Positions 8,950 to 16,896 of a DNA stretch of 55,442 nucleotides are shown here, piece by piece; position 1 is the stretch's first letter; each line of letters begins with the position of its first letter. The translations under genes were made by a program, and so were the position numbers. The notes under the pieces are model-generated. The model ran no database searches and was not told the DNA's origin. It saw nothing but the letters and a program-made list of their open reading frames with translations. The stretch lies in assembly GCA_029055435.1 (NCBI GenBank), contig JAIDDH010000072.1:1-55442 (forward strand), written 5' to 3'. The DNA comes from Acetatifactor sp. GTDB taxonomy: Bacteria > Bacillota > Clostridia > Lachnospirales > Lachnospiraceae.

Positions 8950-8955
8950 GTCCAT

Positions 8956-9115
8956 TGTGTGAGTTTTTAGCCTGTATGGAGACCTAAACCGGACAGCGAG
9001 CTCATATATTACTTGGGAGAGAGCATTGGCTTTCAGCGATTGATGATGGCGCTGTTTGGTGACATATCGATCAGGACGTATCAGAAAACAGATTAAGGTT
9101 AAAGGAGAAAGACAA
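8956..9115 (+). promoter_or_regulatory. Long, possibly structured leader RNA
   Basis: No coding sequence is evident in these 160 bases. ACCGGACAGCG (8990-9000) can pair with CGCTGTTTGGT (9050-9060) as an 11-bp stem with two G.U pairs, closing a roughly 50-base loop. A small TTTAG/CTAAA hairpin precedes it. I do not recognise a known riboswitch class. It may be a leader element or a small RNA. Confidence 0.35.
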
Positions 9116-9505
9116 ATGGATGGACAGAATTTTCAAAATGAGCAGAATGGACAGGTGACAGAGAATACCAGTACTGGAACCAACTATTACCAGGACAACA
9201 CGAATCAGTATACAGGAAGTGTGTACACGGAGCCTGTAGTGGAGAACAATTCAGATAGCACTCCCGGTCTTGCGATTGCATCTCTGGTGATGGGAATTCT
9301 TTCCATTGTATTGTCCTGTTGCTGCGGCTCGGGTATTATTTTTGGTATTCCCGGACTGATTATGTCTATTGTGGCTGGTAAGCAGAACAAGAGCGGTGTA
9401 GGCACTGCAGGTCTGGTTTGTTCCATCATAGGTACTGTGTTTAGCTGCATTGTGCTGATTTACTATTTTGCAATCGGCGGATTGTCTATGCTGGCAGGGA
9501 TGTAA
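9116..9505 (+). CDS. Small membrane protein, DUF4190-like
   Basis: A 129-residue protein with a hydrophilic Asn/Gln/Thr-rich N-terminus (about 55 residues) and then two membrane segments separated by a short loop (TPGLAIASLVMGILSIVLSC, then GVGTAGLVCSIIGTVFSCIV). This pattern, with the repeated G/A-x-A-S-L-V-x-G-I motif, is typical of DUF4190-type proteins. ATG 9116 has AAAGGAGA; the in-frame upstream ATG at 9056 lies in the structured leader and lacks a site. The function is unknown. It starts a group of three small membrane-protein genes. Confidence 0.75.
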   Translation: MDGQNFQNEQNGQVTENTSTGTNYYQDNTNQYTGSVYTEPVVENNSDSTPGLAIASLVMGILSIVLSCCCGSGIIFGIPGLIMSIVAGKQNKSGVGTAGLVCSIIGTVFSCIVLIYYFAIGGLSMLAGM

Positions 9506-9551
9506 GCTTAGTGCTTTGATTACATGTGTAGACCGAAAAAAGAGAATGAAG

Positions 9552-9597
9552 TACAGAAGATGAGTTCTACATTAGGTAGAGCTCATCTTATTCTGTA
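9552..9597 (+). terminator. Long hairpin downstream of the DUF4190-like gene
   Basis: GATGAGTTCTAC (9559-9570) pairs with GTAGAGCTCATC (9576-9587) with one mismatch around the loop ATTAG, and the stem extends with TACAGAA/TTCTGTA across a 3-base bulge. The U-tract is poor, so termination efficiency is uncertain. Confidence 0.5.
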
Positions 9598-9625
9598 TTA
9601 AAACAGAATACGGATATACTTTCGT

Positions 9626-10096
9626 ATGTTTAGAATGTGGCGACAGCCGGAGTTTTTGATTGACATGAATGAAAAAAAGAAAAAAATATTGAGTACGGAG
9701 GAGTATCTTTATCGGATAGGATGGGGTATGCTGCCCATCGGCATCATCAGCGCTTTTCTGCTCACAAAGTGGATTGTGCCGAGACTTTCAGGAACGGCGG
9801 AATGTCTGTTCTGGAAATTCTGGGGAATATATTGTCCCGGCTGCGGCGGAACGAGGTCTGTGATTGCGCTTATGCGCGGGGATTTTTTGTTGTCAACCTG
9901 GTATCATCCGCTGGTAATGTATGTAGTATTGATGTATGCATGGTTTATGCTCAGTCATACTTTTGAGAAGCTGCATGTTCCGCTGATAAAAGGGATGAAG
10001 TTCGAAGTGTGGATTATGTATGGAATGCTGGTCGTTCTGGCATTGAATTTCATACTGAAAAATGTTTTGAAGTTTGGCTTTGGAATCCTCATGTAA
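9626..10096 (+). CDS. DUF2752 membrane protein
   Basis: A 156-residue membrane protein with about three to four hydrophobic segments and the DUF2752 signature YCPGCGGTRSV (Cys70 and Cys73). The family function is not established. The start is uncertain: the ATG at 9626 and the in-frame ATG at 9665 (MNEKKKK) both lack a strong ribosome binding site. It lies between two other small membrane-protein genes, a common arrangement in Clostridia. Confidence 0.75.
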   Translation: MFRMWRQPEFLIDMNEKKKKILSTEEYLYRIGWGMLPIGIISAFLLTKWIVPRLSGTAECLFWKFWGIYCPGCGGTRSVIALMRGDFLLSTWYHPLVMYVVLMYAWFMLSHTFEKLHVPLIKGMKFEVWIMYGMLVVLALNFILKNVLKFGFGILM

Positions 10097-10146
10097 AATC
10101 TTATGTTTTTATGAAAGTTTCCTAAAATCTTTCTTAAAAAGTCATC

Positions 10147-10175
10147 TTTACAAAAGCTTTTACATGTGTTATTAT
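10147..10175 (+). promoter_or_regulatory. Promoter of the DUF4870-like gene
   Basis: TTTACA and TATTAT with a 17-base spacer; the start would be near 10182, 46 bases before ATG 10228. Confidence 0.65.
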
Positions 10176-10227
10176 ACCCTTTGATATGATATGTTTACAG
10201 TCCTAATGGGCGGAAAAGGAGAAAATT

Positions 10228-10515
10228 ATGGATAAGAAAGTAACAGGTATTGTGGCGTATCTTTGGATTATTGGCTGGTTGATTGCATATTTGGCAGGAG
10301 ATAAGGAAGGTGCAAAGTTCCATTTGAATCAGGGGCTTGTTTTGGCAATCGGCCAGATCATCTGCAATGTATTAGCAGTTATTCCAATTGTTAATATTGT
10401 TGCTTGTATTGTGAGTGTTGTTTTGTTTGTATTTCAGATCATGGGGATTGTATATGCCTGCCAGGAGGAGGAGAAAGAGCTTCCTCTGATTGGTAAGATT
10501 CAGCTCTTGAAATAA
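10228..10515 (+). CDS. Small membrane protein, DUF4870/Tic20-like
   Basis: A 95-residue protein with three hydrophobic segments and the pattern AYLWIIGWLIAYLAGDKEGA followed by KFHLNQGLVL. That layout matches DUF4870-type (Tic20-like) small membrane proteins. ATG 10228 has AAAAGGAG eight bases upstream. It has its own promoter and a strong terminator, so it is probably monocistronic. The cellular role is unknown. Confidence 0.75.
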   Translation: MDKKVTGIVAYLWIIGWLIAYLAGDKEGAKFHLNQGLVLAIGQIICNVLAVIPIVNIVACIVSVVLFVFQIMGIVYACQEEEKELPLIGKIQLLK

Positions 10516-10564
10516 GGCTTGAAGCAAGTGTTGAAATAAAGAATGATTAAGTGAGTTTATACAT

Positions 10565-10596
10565 AAAGGCTGTTGCAGGAATCTGCAGCAGCCTTT
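10565..10596 (+). terminator. Strong terminator between convergent genes
   Basis: AAAGGCTGTTGCAG and CTGCAGCAGCCTTT form a 14-bp stem with one T.G pair around a GAAT loop. With A-rich 5' and T-rich 3' flanks it may also serve the converging minus-strand lipoprotein gene. Confidence 0.8.
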
Positions 10597-10642
10597 AACT
10601 AATCATAATTTGGAAATCAGGGAATCAAAGTATGGGAAGTGT

Positions 10643-11113
10643 TTATTCAGTCTCTGAGGAAGCCTGGTTTTCGGAAGGATCTTCGCCCCGCAGAATGCTC
10701 AGAATAATCTGCACGCGCTTTAATGCTCTTGCGGAATTTTCTCTGGCGTAGGCTGCAGTATTTTCATCGTAGGTTTCTCCCTCATAGGCTTCGTGATAGC
10801 TGTTTACAGCCTCTTTCATATAATTGCCGGCTTCGTCGGCGAGAGACTCCAGATAGTCGTATTCTTCCGGGAAATCAAGCTCTGCAAAGTCCTGAAACTG
10901 TTTGTCGAGCTGGTCTAAATAGGCAAGAGCCAGCTCGGAGGCGTCATCGGCCTGAGCATCAATCTCATTGATGGATTTATTTAATTCTGCAACTGAGGTG
11001 CAGAACGTGTCCACTTTTTTCTTAAACTGTGTAATCTCGGGATCTGTACCGCAGGCTGTCAATGTGACAGCGGCCAGCAGCCCTGCAAGCAGTCGTATAG
11101 TTTTCTTTTTCAA
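10643..11113 (-). CDS. Putative lipoprotein of unknown function
   Basis: A 156-residue protein starting at a TTG (11113-11111) preceded by GGAGGAAAGG. It begins MKKKTIRLLAGLLAAVTLTACG, a clear lipoprotein signal with the lipidated Cys in LTAC. The frame extends upstream to 11176, but that start would bury the signal peptide. The mature part is acidic and helical (DAQADDASELALAYLDQLDK), without a domain I recognise. It is transcribed opposite to its neighbours and faces the DUF4870-like gene across a shared terminator. Confidence 0.75.
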   Translation of the reverse strand: MKKKTIRLLAGLLAAVTLTACGTDPEITQFKKKVDTFCTSVAELNKSINEIDAQADDASELALAYLDQLDKQFQDFAELDFPEEYDYLESLADEAGNYMKEAVNSYHEAYEGETYDENTAAYARENSARALKRVQIILSILRGEDPSENQASSETE

Positions 11114-11200
11114 GTCCCTTTCCTCCGATGTAAAGCTATTAACAAATTTATCATATTCCCGATAGGTTCGCAACAATTATCAGAAATCTTAAGAAGTTAT

Positions 11201-11229
11201 TTGCGGAGTGGGCAGTGGTGTGATATATT
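11201..11229 (+). promoter_or_regulatory. Candidate promoter of the metH-like gene
   Basis: TTGCGG and TATATT with a 17-base spacer. The predicted start, about 11236, falls at the first unit of the tandem repeat. Confidence 0.5.
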
Positions 11230-11236
11230 TATCTCT

Positions 11237-11290
11237 AGAGACTGTTTTTGCCTCAGAGACTGTTTTTGTCTCAGAGACGGTTTTTGTCTC
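11237..11290 (+). repeat. Three 18-bp self-complementary tandem repeats
   Basis: AGAGACTGTTTTTGCCTC, AGAGACTGTTTTTGTCTC and AGAGACGGTTTTTGTCTC stand directly in tandem. Each has GAGAC at the left, and the last two have GTCTC at the right, so each can fold as a small hairpin with a T-rich loop. They lie at the predicted 5' end of the metH-like transcript. Confidence 0.85.
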
Positions 11291-11351
11291 TTGGTATGAT
11301 GTGGAGAGAATATGCCTGACTATATTTTAGAAAAAGTGATGGGGTATCTAT

Positions 11352-13922
11352 ATGACAAAAGCGGAATTTTTTAATTTAGCCGGACAGGGCATTCTGTATC
11401 TGGACGGTGCGACGGGCTCCAATCTGGTGGATGCTGGAATGCCGTCAGGAGTCTGCCCGGAGCAATGGATTCTGGAACATCAGGATGTGATGCAGGATTT
11501 GCAGGAACGGTATGTGGCGGCAGGAACGGATATTCTCTACGCGCCTACTTTCACGGCAAACAGAATCAAGCTTGCGGAGTATGGACTGGAAAATCAGATG
11601 GAAACCATGATCCGCGATCTGGTGGCAATCTCCAAAAGGGCGGCCCGGACTGCCCGGGGACGGGAGGTCTATGTAGCCGGAGATATCACTATGACCGGAG
11701 AACAGTTAAAGCCCATGGGAAAAATGGAGCTTGAGACGTTGATTGACGTATATAAGGAACAGATTCGCCTGCTGGTGGAAGCAGGGGTGGATTTGCTGGT
11801 GGTTGAGACGATGATGAGTCTTGCAGAGACCAGAGCGGCCCTCATAGCGGCAAAAGAAGTCTGTGATCTGCCTGTGATGGTGAGCTTTACTTTTGAACCT
11901 CAGGGCAGAATGCTCTATGGCACGGATGCCCGGACAGCGGCTGTGGTCGCGGAGAGTCTGGGAGCCTGCGCTATCGGAGTGAATTGTTCCACAGGACCTG
12001 AAAAAATGAAGGAAATCCTGCAAAACATCGCAAATGTGACCACTGTACCAATAATTGCCAAACCAAATGCAGGATTTCCGTCTCTAAATGCGGAAGGCCG
12101 TACCTGTTACGACATGGGAGCGGAGGAGTTTGGTGAGAAAATGTGTCTGCTCTATGAAGTGGGCGCTACTGTGCTGGGCGGATGCTGCGGCACTACGCCG
12201 GAGCATATCCGGGCATTGTATGAGCGCCTCGGGAAGCGCAAAGGGGCCGAGGTGAGCCGCCGCCCGGAGGGAATTCGGTATCTTGCCAGTGAGCGCATGA
12301 CTGTGGAATTCGGTCTGGACGGAAATTTTATGGTGGTGGGCGAGCGCATCAATCCCACTGGTAAAAAGGCATTGCAGGCAGAGCTTCGTGAGGGAAATAC
12401 GGACAGAGTGCTTCGGTTTGCGGAAGAGCAGGAAGCCGGCGGCGCGCAGATTCTGGATATTAATATGGGAATGAGCGGAATCGATGAGAAGTCCATGATG
12501 CTCCGGGTTCTGGAGGAGGTCGGCGAAGTGACAAATCTTCCCCTTTCGCTGGATTCCAGTCATGTGGAAGTGCTGGAGGCGGCACTGCGTCATTATCCGG
12601 GACGGGCGCTGATCAATTCCATCTCTTATGAGAAAGAAAAATTTGAAAAGCTTTTGCCTCTGGCGGCTAAATACGGGGCCATGTTCATTTTGCTGCCTCT
12701 GTCCGACAAGGGATTGCCGGAGAATCAGGAGGAGAAGATAAGTATCGTAGAGACGATTGTCCGGCAGGCGCTGGACATTGGCATGCGTAAGGAGGACATT
12801 GTGGTGGACGGGCTGGTTGCCACGGTGGGAGCCGATAAACGTGCAGCCCTGGAGACGCTGAAGACGATCCGATATTGCCGGGAAAAAGGACTTGCTACCA
12901 TCTGTGGCTTGTCGAATATCTCTTTTGGAATGCCGGAGCGAAGTTTTGTCAACACTGCATTCCTTACCTTGGCCATCAGGGAGGGACTTACTATGGCTAT
13001 TGCCAATCCCTGTCAGGAGCTGTTGATGTGCTGTGCGCTGGCTACAGATTTACTATTGAATAAAGATGGAGCGGATTTGCGCTATATTGAGCTGGCCGGC
13101 AGGGTGAAAGAGAAGCGCGAGGCGCAGGAGACTGCGGTCAAAGCCGCCATGGAGACTGCGGCAGAAACCGCTGTGAAGGATACGGCGCAGCACGGCACAG
13201 TGTCCTCGCCGGGAAAAGATGCCGCCGCACAGGATGCTGCTGAGAAGAGAAGCATTGACTCGAATGCCACAGAGTCCTCAAGGCAGTCAGAGTCTATAGA
13301 TGTCCTATATCATGCAGTTCTGAAAGGCAATCGAAACGGTATTGCCAGACTTACCGAGACGGCATTAGACGCGGGGGAAAAGCCGGATGTGATTTTAAAT
13401 GAGGCCTTGTTGCCTGCAATTAATCAAGTAGGAGAGTATTTTGACAAGGGCAAATATTTTCTGCCTCAGCTGATTGCCTCCGCAGAGGCCATGAAAAATG
13501 CCATTGAGGTGCTGGAGCCTCTGCTCTTACAGGAGACGTCGAACAAGGATATGCCAGTGGTGGTCATCGCTACCGTGGAGGGGGATATCCATGATATCGG
13601 CAAGAATCTGGTGGCGTTGATGCTGAAAAACTATGGTTTCCGGGTCATCGATCTGGGCAAGGATGTGCCCTCTGAACAGATACTCGCGGCGGCCAGAGAA
13701 AATAATGCGCAGATCATTGCGCTGTCAGCCCTGATGACTACAACCATGCAGCGCATGCGGGAGGTCATCGCGGATGCAAGGGCGGCAAATCTGCCCGCAA
13801 AAGTGATGATCGGTGGGGCGGTTATCACTCAGGAGTATGCCGACGAAATCGGGGCGGACGGCTATTCAAAGGATGCGGCGGATGCCGTGAAACTGGCAAA
13901 GCGCCTGCATGAGGATGCGTAG
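11352..13922 (+). CDS. metH: B12-dependent methionine synthase-like methyltransferase (no reactivation domain)
   Basis: An 856-residue multidomain protein. Residues 1-300 are a homocysteine S-methyltransferase domain with zinc Cys212 (GVNCSTGP), Cys278 and Cys279 (LGGCCGTTP). Residues 315-590 are a pterin-binding domain starting GERINPTGKKA. After an Ala/Glu/Thr-rich linker (about 590-650) come the B12 cap and the cobalamin-binding domain with DxHxxG at D745-H747-G750 (GDIHDIGKN). The roughly 330-residue AdoMet-dependent reactivation domain of E. coli MetH is absent, as in several Clostridia and Thermotoga forms, so reactivation needs another protein. I see no S-box or B12 riboswitch upstream. 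The start ATG has only a weak GATGGGG site. Confidence 0.9.
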   Translation: MTKAEFFNLAGQGILYLDGATGSNLVDAGMPSGVCPEQWILEHQDVMQDLQERYVAAGTDILYAPTFTANRIKLAEYGLENQMETMIRDLVAISKRAARTARGREVYVAGDITMTGEQLKPMGKMELETLIDVYKEQIRLLVEAGVDLLVVETMMSLAETRAALIAAKEVCDLPVMVSFTFEPQGRMLYGTDARTAAVVAESLGACAIGVNCSTGPEKMKEILQNIANVTTVPIIAKPNAGFPSLNAEGRTCYDMGAEEFGEKMCLLYEVGATVLGGCCGTTPEHIRALYERLGKRKGAEVSRRPEGIRYLASERMTVEFGLDGNFMVVGERINPTGKKALQAELREGNTDRVLRFAEEQEAGGAQILDINMGMSGIDEKSMMLRVLEEVGEVTNLPLSLDSSHVEVLEAALRHYPGRALINSISYEKEKFEKLLPLAAKYGAMFILLPLSDKGLPENQEEKISIVETIVRQALDIGMRKEDIVVDGLVATVGADKRAALETLKTIRYCREKGLATICGLSNISFGMPERSFVNTAFLTLAIREGLTMAIANPCQELLMCCALATDLLLNKDGADLRYIELAGRVKEKREAQETAVKAAMETAAETAVKDTAQHGTVSSPGKDAAAQDAAEKRSIDSNATESSRQSESIDVLYHAVLKGNRNGIARLTETALDAGEKPDVILNEALLPAINQVGEYFDKGKYFLPQLIASAEAMKNAIEVLEPLLLQETSNKDMPVVVIATVEGDIHDIGKNLVALMLKNYGFRVIDLGKDVPSEQILAAARENNAQIIALSALMTTTMQRMREVIADARAANLPAKVMIGGAVITQEYADEIGADGYSKDAADAVKLAKRLHEDA

Positions 13923-13934
13923 AAAGCGATGCGC

Positions 13935-13964
13935 TTGAACAGGCAGGTAGAGTTGTGTTAGAAT
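13935..13964 (+). promoter_or_regulatory. Candidate promoter of ilvB
   Basis: TTGAAC and TAGAAT with an 18-base spacer, immediately after the metH-like stop. It would give a leader of about 26 bases before ATG 13997. Confidence 0.5.
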
Positions 13965-13996
13965 AGATTGGTATCAAAGAAGAAGGAGGAGTAATT

Positions 13997-15613
13997 ATGA
14001 TTGGAGCAGATGCCATTGTAAAATGTCTGGAGGCGGAGGGTGTCACCACAGTGTTTGGTTATCCGGGCGTTGCAATCTGTCCTTTTTATAATAGTATTTT
14101 GGATTCGGAAATCCGTACGATTCTGATTCGCACGGAGCAGAACGCCGCGCATGCGGCCAGCGGTGTGTCGCGCATCACAGGGCGGCCCGGTGTGTGTGCG
14201 GTAACAAGCGGCCCGGGGGCGACCAATGTCATCACCGGTATTGCCACCGCCTTTGCGGACAGTATTCCGCTGATATGTATCACCGGTCAGGTGAACAGTG
14301 AGCTTTTGGGGAGCGATGTCTTTCAGGAGGCGGATATCACCGGCGCGGTGGAGTCTTTTGTGAAATACAGCTATCTGGTGAAAGATGCAAACGAGATACC
14401 AAGAGTATTCAAAGAAGCGTTTCACATTGCGAACACTGGGCGAAAAGGGCCTGTGCTGATCGATATTCCCATCGATGTTCAGAACGCCGTGGTGGGCAAG
14501 TTCAAATATCCCGAAGAGATATCCCTTCGCACTTACAAGCCTACAGTGAAGGGGAACGCGGTGCAGATCAAGAAGGTGGTAAAAGAGCTGGAGAGGGCAA
14601 AGCATCCCATCATCTGTGCGGGCGGCGGCGTGCTTTTGGCCGAGGCAGAGCGGGGGCTCAGAAGTTTTGCGGAAAAGCACAACATCCCCGTGGTGTCCAC
14701 CATGATGGGTATCGGCATCATGCCCACCAGGCATCCGCTGTATTTCGGGATGGTGGGAAATAATGGCAAGGCCTATGCCAACCGTGCCATGAACGAGTCT
14801 GATCTGTTGATTATGGTGGGTGCAAGGGTGGCGGACAGAGCCGTGAATCAGCCGGATCTCATCACGAAGAACAAGGTTCTGGTTCACATCGATGTGGATC
14901 CTGCGGAGATTGGCAAGAATGCCGGCCCCACCATTCCGCTGGTGGGAGACGCCAGACATATTTTTGAAGACTTGGAGAAAGAAGAGTTTGAATGTGATTG
15001 TAAAGAGTGGATTGACACTTTGAACGAGTATCGTGTCTCCATGGAGAAAAAGCGCACGCCCAATCCCGCTTATGTGGATCCGGCAGCCTTTATCACCATG
15101 CTGTCCGAGAAAATGCAGGACGATGCCGTCTATGTGGCGGATGTGGGCCAGAATCAGATATGGTCCTGCGGGTATCACATTGTAAAAAAAGGAAGATTTC
15201 TCACATCCGGCGGTATGGGTACCATGGGCTATTCCATCCCCGCCGCCATGGGAGCCAAGGTGGCTGCCATGGACAAGCAGGTAGTTGCCGTGTGCGGAGA
15301 CGGCTCCTTTCAGATGTCCATGATGGAGCTTGCCACCATGAGGCAGCATCACATTCCGGTGAAAATCATTGTCCTGAAGAACAATTATCTGGGCATGGTG
15401 AGAGAGTATCAGCACTATACCTATAAGGACAATTATTCGGTGGTGGATCTCTCCGGAAGCCCCGATCTGGAAAAGCTGGCTGCGGCCTATGATCTGCCCT
15501 TTTTGCGGCTCTCCAATATGGAGCGGGCGGAGGAGATCATCGACAGCTTCCTGAAAAATGACGAGTCCATGCTGTTGGAATGCCTTATCGACCCCATGGA
15601 TCTGGTGAAGTGA
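13997..15613 (+). CDS. ilvB: Acetolactate synthase large subunit
   Basis: A 538-residue ThDP enzyme for the first common step of valine, leucine and isoleucine synthesis. The catalytic Glu47 lies in RTEQNAAHAASG, which aligns with the EQ motif of ThDP enzymes. The ThDP/Mg motif is GDGSFQMSMMELA (from residue 434) through NNYLGMVREYQ. It is a little shorter than E. coli acetolactate synthases (about 560-575). ATG 13997 follows AAGGAGGAG. A regulatory subunit gene starts 36 bases downstream, supporting biosynthetic rather than catabolic acetolactate synthase. Another ThDP decarboxylase cannot be fully excluded. Confidence 0.88.
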   Translation: MIGADAIVKCLEAEGVTTVFGYPGVAICPFYNSILDSEIRTILIRTEQNAAHAASGVSRITGRPGVCAVTSGPGATNVITGIATAFADSIPLICITGQVNSELLGSDVFQEADITGAVESFVKYSYLVKDANEIPRVFKEAFHIANTGRKGPVLIDIPIDVQNAVVGKFKYPEEISLRTYKPTVKGNAVQIKKVVKELERAKHPIICAGGGVLLAEAERGLRSFAEKHNIPVVSTMMGIGIMPTRHPLYFGMVGNNGKAYANRAMNESDLLIMVGARVADRAVNQPDLITKNKVLVHIDVDPAEIGKNAGPTIPLVGDARHIFEDLEKEEFECDCKEWIDTLNEYRVSMEKKRTPNPAYVDPAAFITMLSEKMQDDAVYVADVGQNQIWSCGYHIVKKGRFLTSGGMGTMGYSIPAAMGAKVAAMDKQVVAVCGDGSFQMSMMELATMRQHHIPVKIIVLKNNYLGMVREYQHYTYKDNYSVVDLSGSPDLEKLAAAYDLPFLRLSNMERAEEIIDSFLKNDESMLLECLIDPMDLVK

Positions 15614-15648
15614 GATAAGATGCTATAGGAGTAGGAAAGGAATTTGAT

Positions 15649-16140
15649 ATGAATAAGAGAATCTATTCTGTTTGGGTGGAGAACCGCTCCGGTGTGCTCT
15701 GCAAAGTGGCCGGGCTTTTCTCCAGAAGATGTTTCAATATTGATTCACTGGCTGTGGGGGAGACGGATGCGCCGGACGTGTCCTGTATGACCATCGTGTC
15801 TAGCGGAGATGAGCGGACTATCGAACAGATCGAGAAGCAGCTCAACAAGAAGTTGGATGTAATCAAGGTGAAGACCTTTGAGGAGCAGCAGTGTATCGCC
15901 CGGGAGCTGATGCTGGTAAAAGTAAAATACAACAAAAACAATCGTCGGGACATCACGGAGCTGTGCGATATCATGAAGGCGGAAATCGTGGACATGTCCA
16001 AGCACTTTATGATGATTCAGGTCTGCGACACACCGGAGAGAATTCGATTGTTCTTAAAACTCCTGCAGAGCATCAGTATTGTGGAGGTGGCCCGCACGGG
16101 AACCCTTGCACTCTCAAAATGTATGGAGAATGACGGTTGA
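15649..16140 (+). CDS. ilvN: Acetolactate synthase small subunit, copy 1
   Basis: A 163-residue regulatory subunit with an N-terminal ACT domain (VENRSGVLCKVAGLFSRRCF) and the C-terminal ALS_ss domain ending IVEVARTGTLALSKCM. It senses branched-chain amino acids and activates the large subunit. ATG 15649 has AGGAAAGGAA before it. A second, diverged paralogue lies at 16897, so the operon carries two regulatory subunits for one catalytic gene. This copy has Cys at several positions (20, 28, 47) where the second has none. Confidence 0.88.
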   Translation: MNKRIYSVWVENRSGVLCKVAGLFSRRCFNIDSLAVGETDAPDVSCMTIVSSGDERTIEQIEKQLNKKLDVIKVKTFEEQQCIARELMLVKVKYNKNNRRDITELCDIMKAEIVDMSKHFMMIQVCDTPERIRLFLKLLQSISIVEVARTGTLALSKCMENDG

Positions 16141-16207
16141 TTTCTGGCAAAATAAGCCGATATTAAAGGTGAGTGAACCGACAATCTATGACAGGGAGGA
16201 ATCGGAT

Positions 16208-16816
16208 ATGGGATTGTATGGCATAGGGAGAACAAACTTTTACACGGCGCAGTCGTCACAGGAAAACAGGAATACCGAGACCAGCCGGGTGGTTTTCACC
16301 AATGCGGCGGATATAGGAAAGGCGTTGGCATCCCGAAAGGTGAACGTGGACGGAGTGACTATCGAATTGTCCGACGAGGCGCTGCAGGCGCTTTTTGACG
16401 CACGCGATAAATTCTATGCAGACAGAGACGCGGAGAGGAATCGCTATGTCGCGGAATTCAACAGTTATGCGACCAAACAGCAGAGCGAGGCCATGGAGGA
16501 TGCGGCGGAAGATATGGCCAAGGCGCTGGAAACAGCCAGAAGGATTGCCAGGGGAGACATTGTTCCCGCGCAGGACGAGAAAAAATTGCTGGAATATGAC
16601 GACAAGCTTTATCAGATGGCAAAAAATGCCGCCATGCTCCATGCGTTGGACGAGGAGCGGGAGAAGCACAAATCCTTATACGGAGATGAAGAAGAGCGGG
16701 AGTACACAGACCCGGAGGCCGAGACCACTCCCGAACAGAAATTTGGCGTGGAGGTGGAGATATCACTGGGAAGCGCGCCTGTGGTGGAGAGTATTTCCGA
16801 GGGAGCGCTGGAGTGA
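16208..16816 (+). CDS. Unrecognised soluble acidic helical protein between the two ilvN genes
   Basis: A 202-residue protein I do not recognise. The ATG at 16208 follows AGGGAGGA; the frame runs further upstream, but those codons overlap ilvN copy 1. It begins MGLYGIGRTNFYTAQSS, then VVFTNAADIGKALASRKVNV, and continues as a charged, probably coiled-coil region rich in Ala, Glu, Asp and Arg (about residues 70-165), ending in a Glu-rich tail. No membrane segment or signal is visible. Its place in the ilv cluster suggests co-expression with ilvN copy 1, but a role in amino acid synthesis is not supported by the sequence. Confidence 0.7.
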   Translation: MGLYGIGRTNFYTAQSSQENRNTETSRVVFTNAADIGKALASRKVNVDGVTIELSDEALQALFDARDKFYADRDAERNRYVAEFNSYATKQQSEAMEDAAEDMAKALETARRIARGDIVPAQDEKKLLEYDDKLYQMAKNAAMLHALDEEREKHKSLYGDEEEREYTDPEAETTPEQKFGVEVEISLGSAPVVESISEGALE

Positions 16817-16823
16817 ATTTGGG

Positions 16824-16852
16824 TTGACATTAACGCTTTAACTTGCTATAGT
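16824..16852 (+). promoter_or_regulatory. Strong promoter of the second ilvN and ilvC
   Basis: TTGACA and TATAGT with a 17-base spacer, close to consensus. It separates ilvN copy 2 and ilvC from the preceding ilvB unit. Confidence 0.8.
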
Positions 16853-16896
16853 ATAAGCTAGCAGTTTGAAACAGAATAAGTCGGGAAGGAATTGCC

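Noticed and set aside
11177..11351. Possible SAM (S-box) or B12 riboswitch upstream of the metH-like gene
   Set aside because: The space is taken by three short tandem repeats; no S-box core or B12 box is visible, and the leader is too short after the predicted start.
13923..13996. T-box upstream of ilvB
   Set aside because: The gap is 74 bases and contains only a plausible promoter and a ribosome binding site.
13958..15415. Minus-strand open frame of 485 codons
   Set aside because: It is antisense to ilvB, whose motifs are complete on the + strand.
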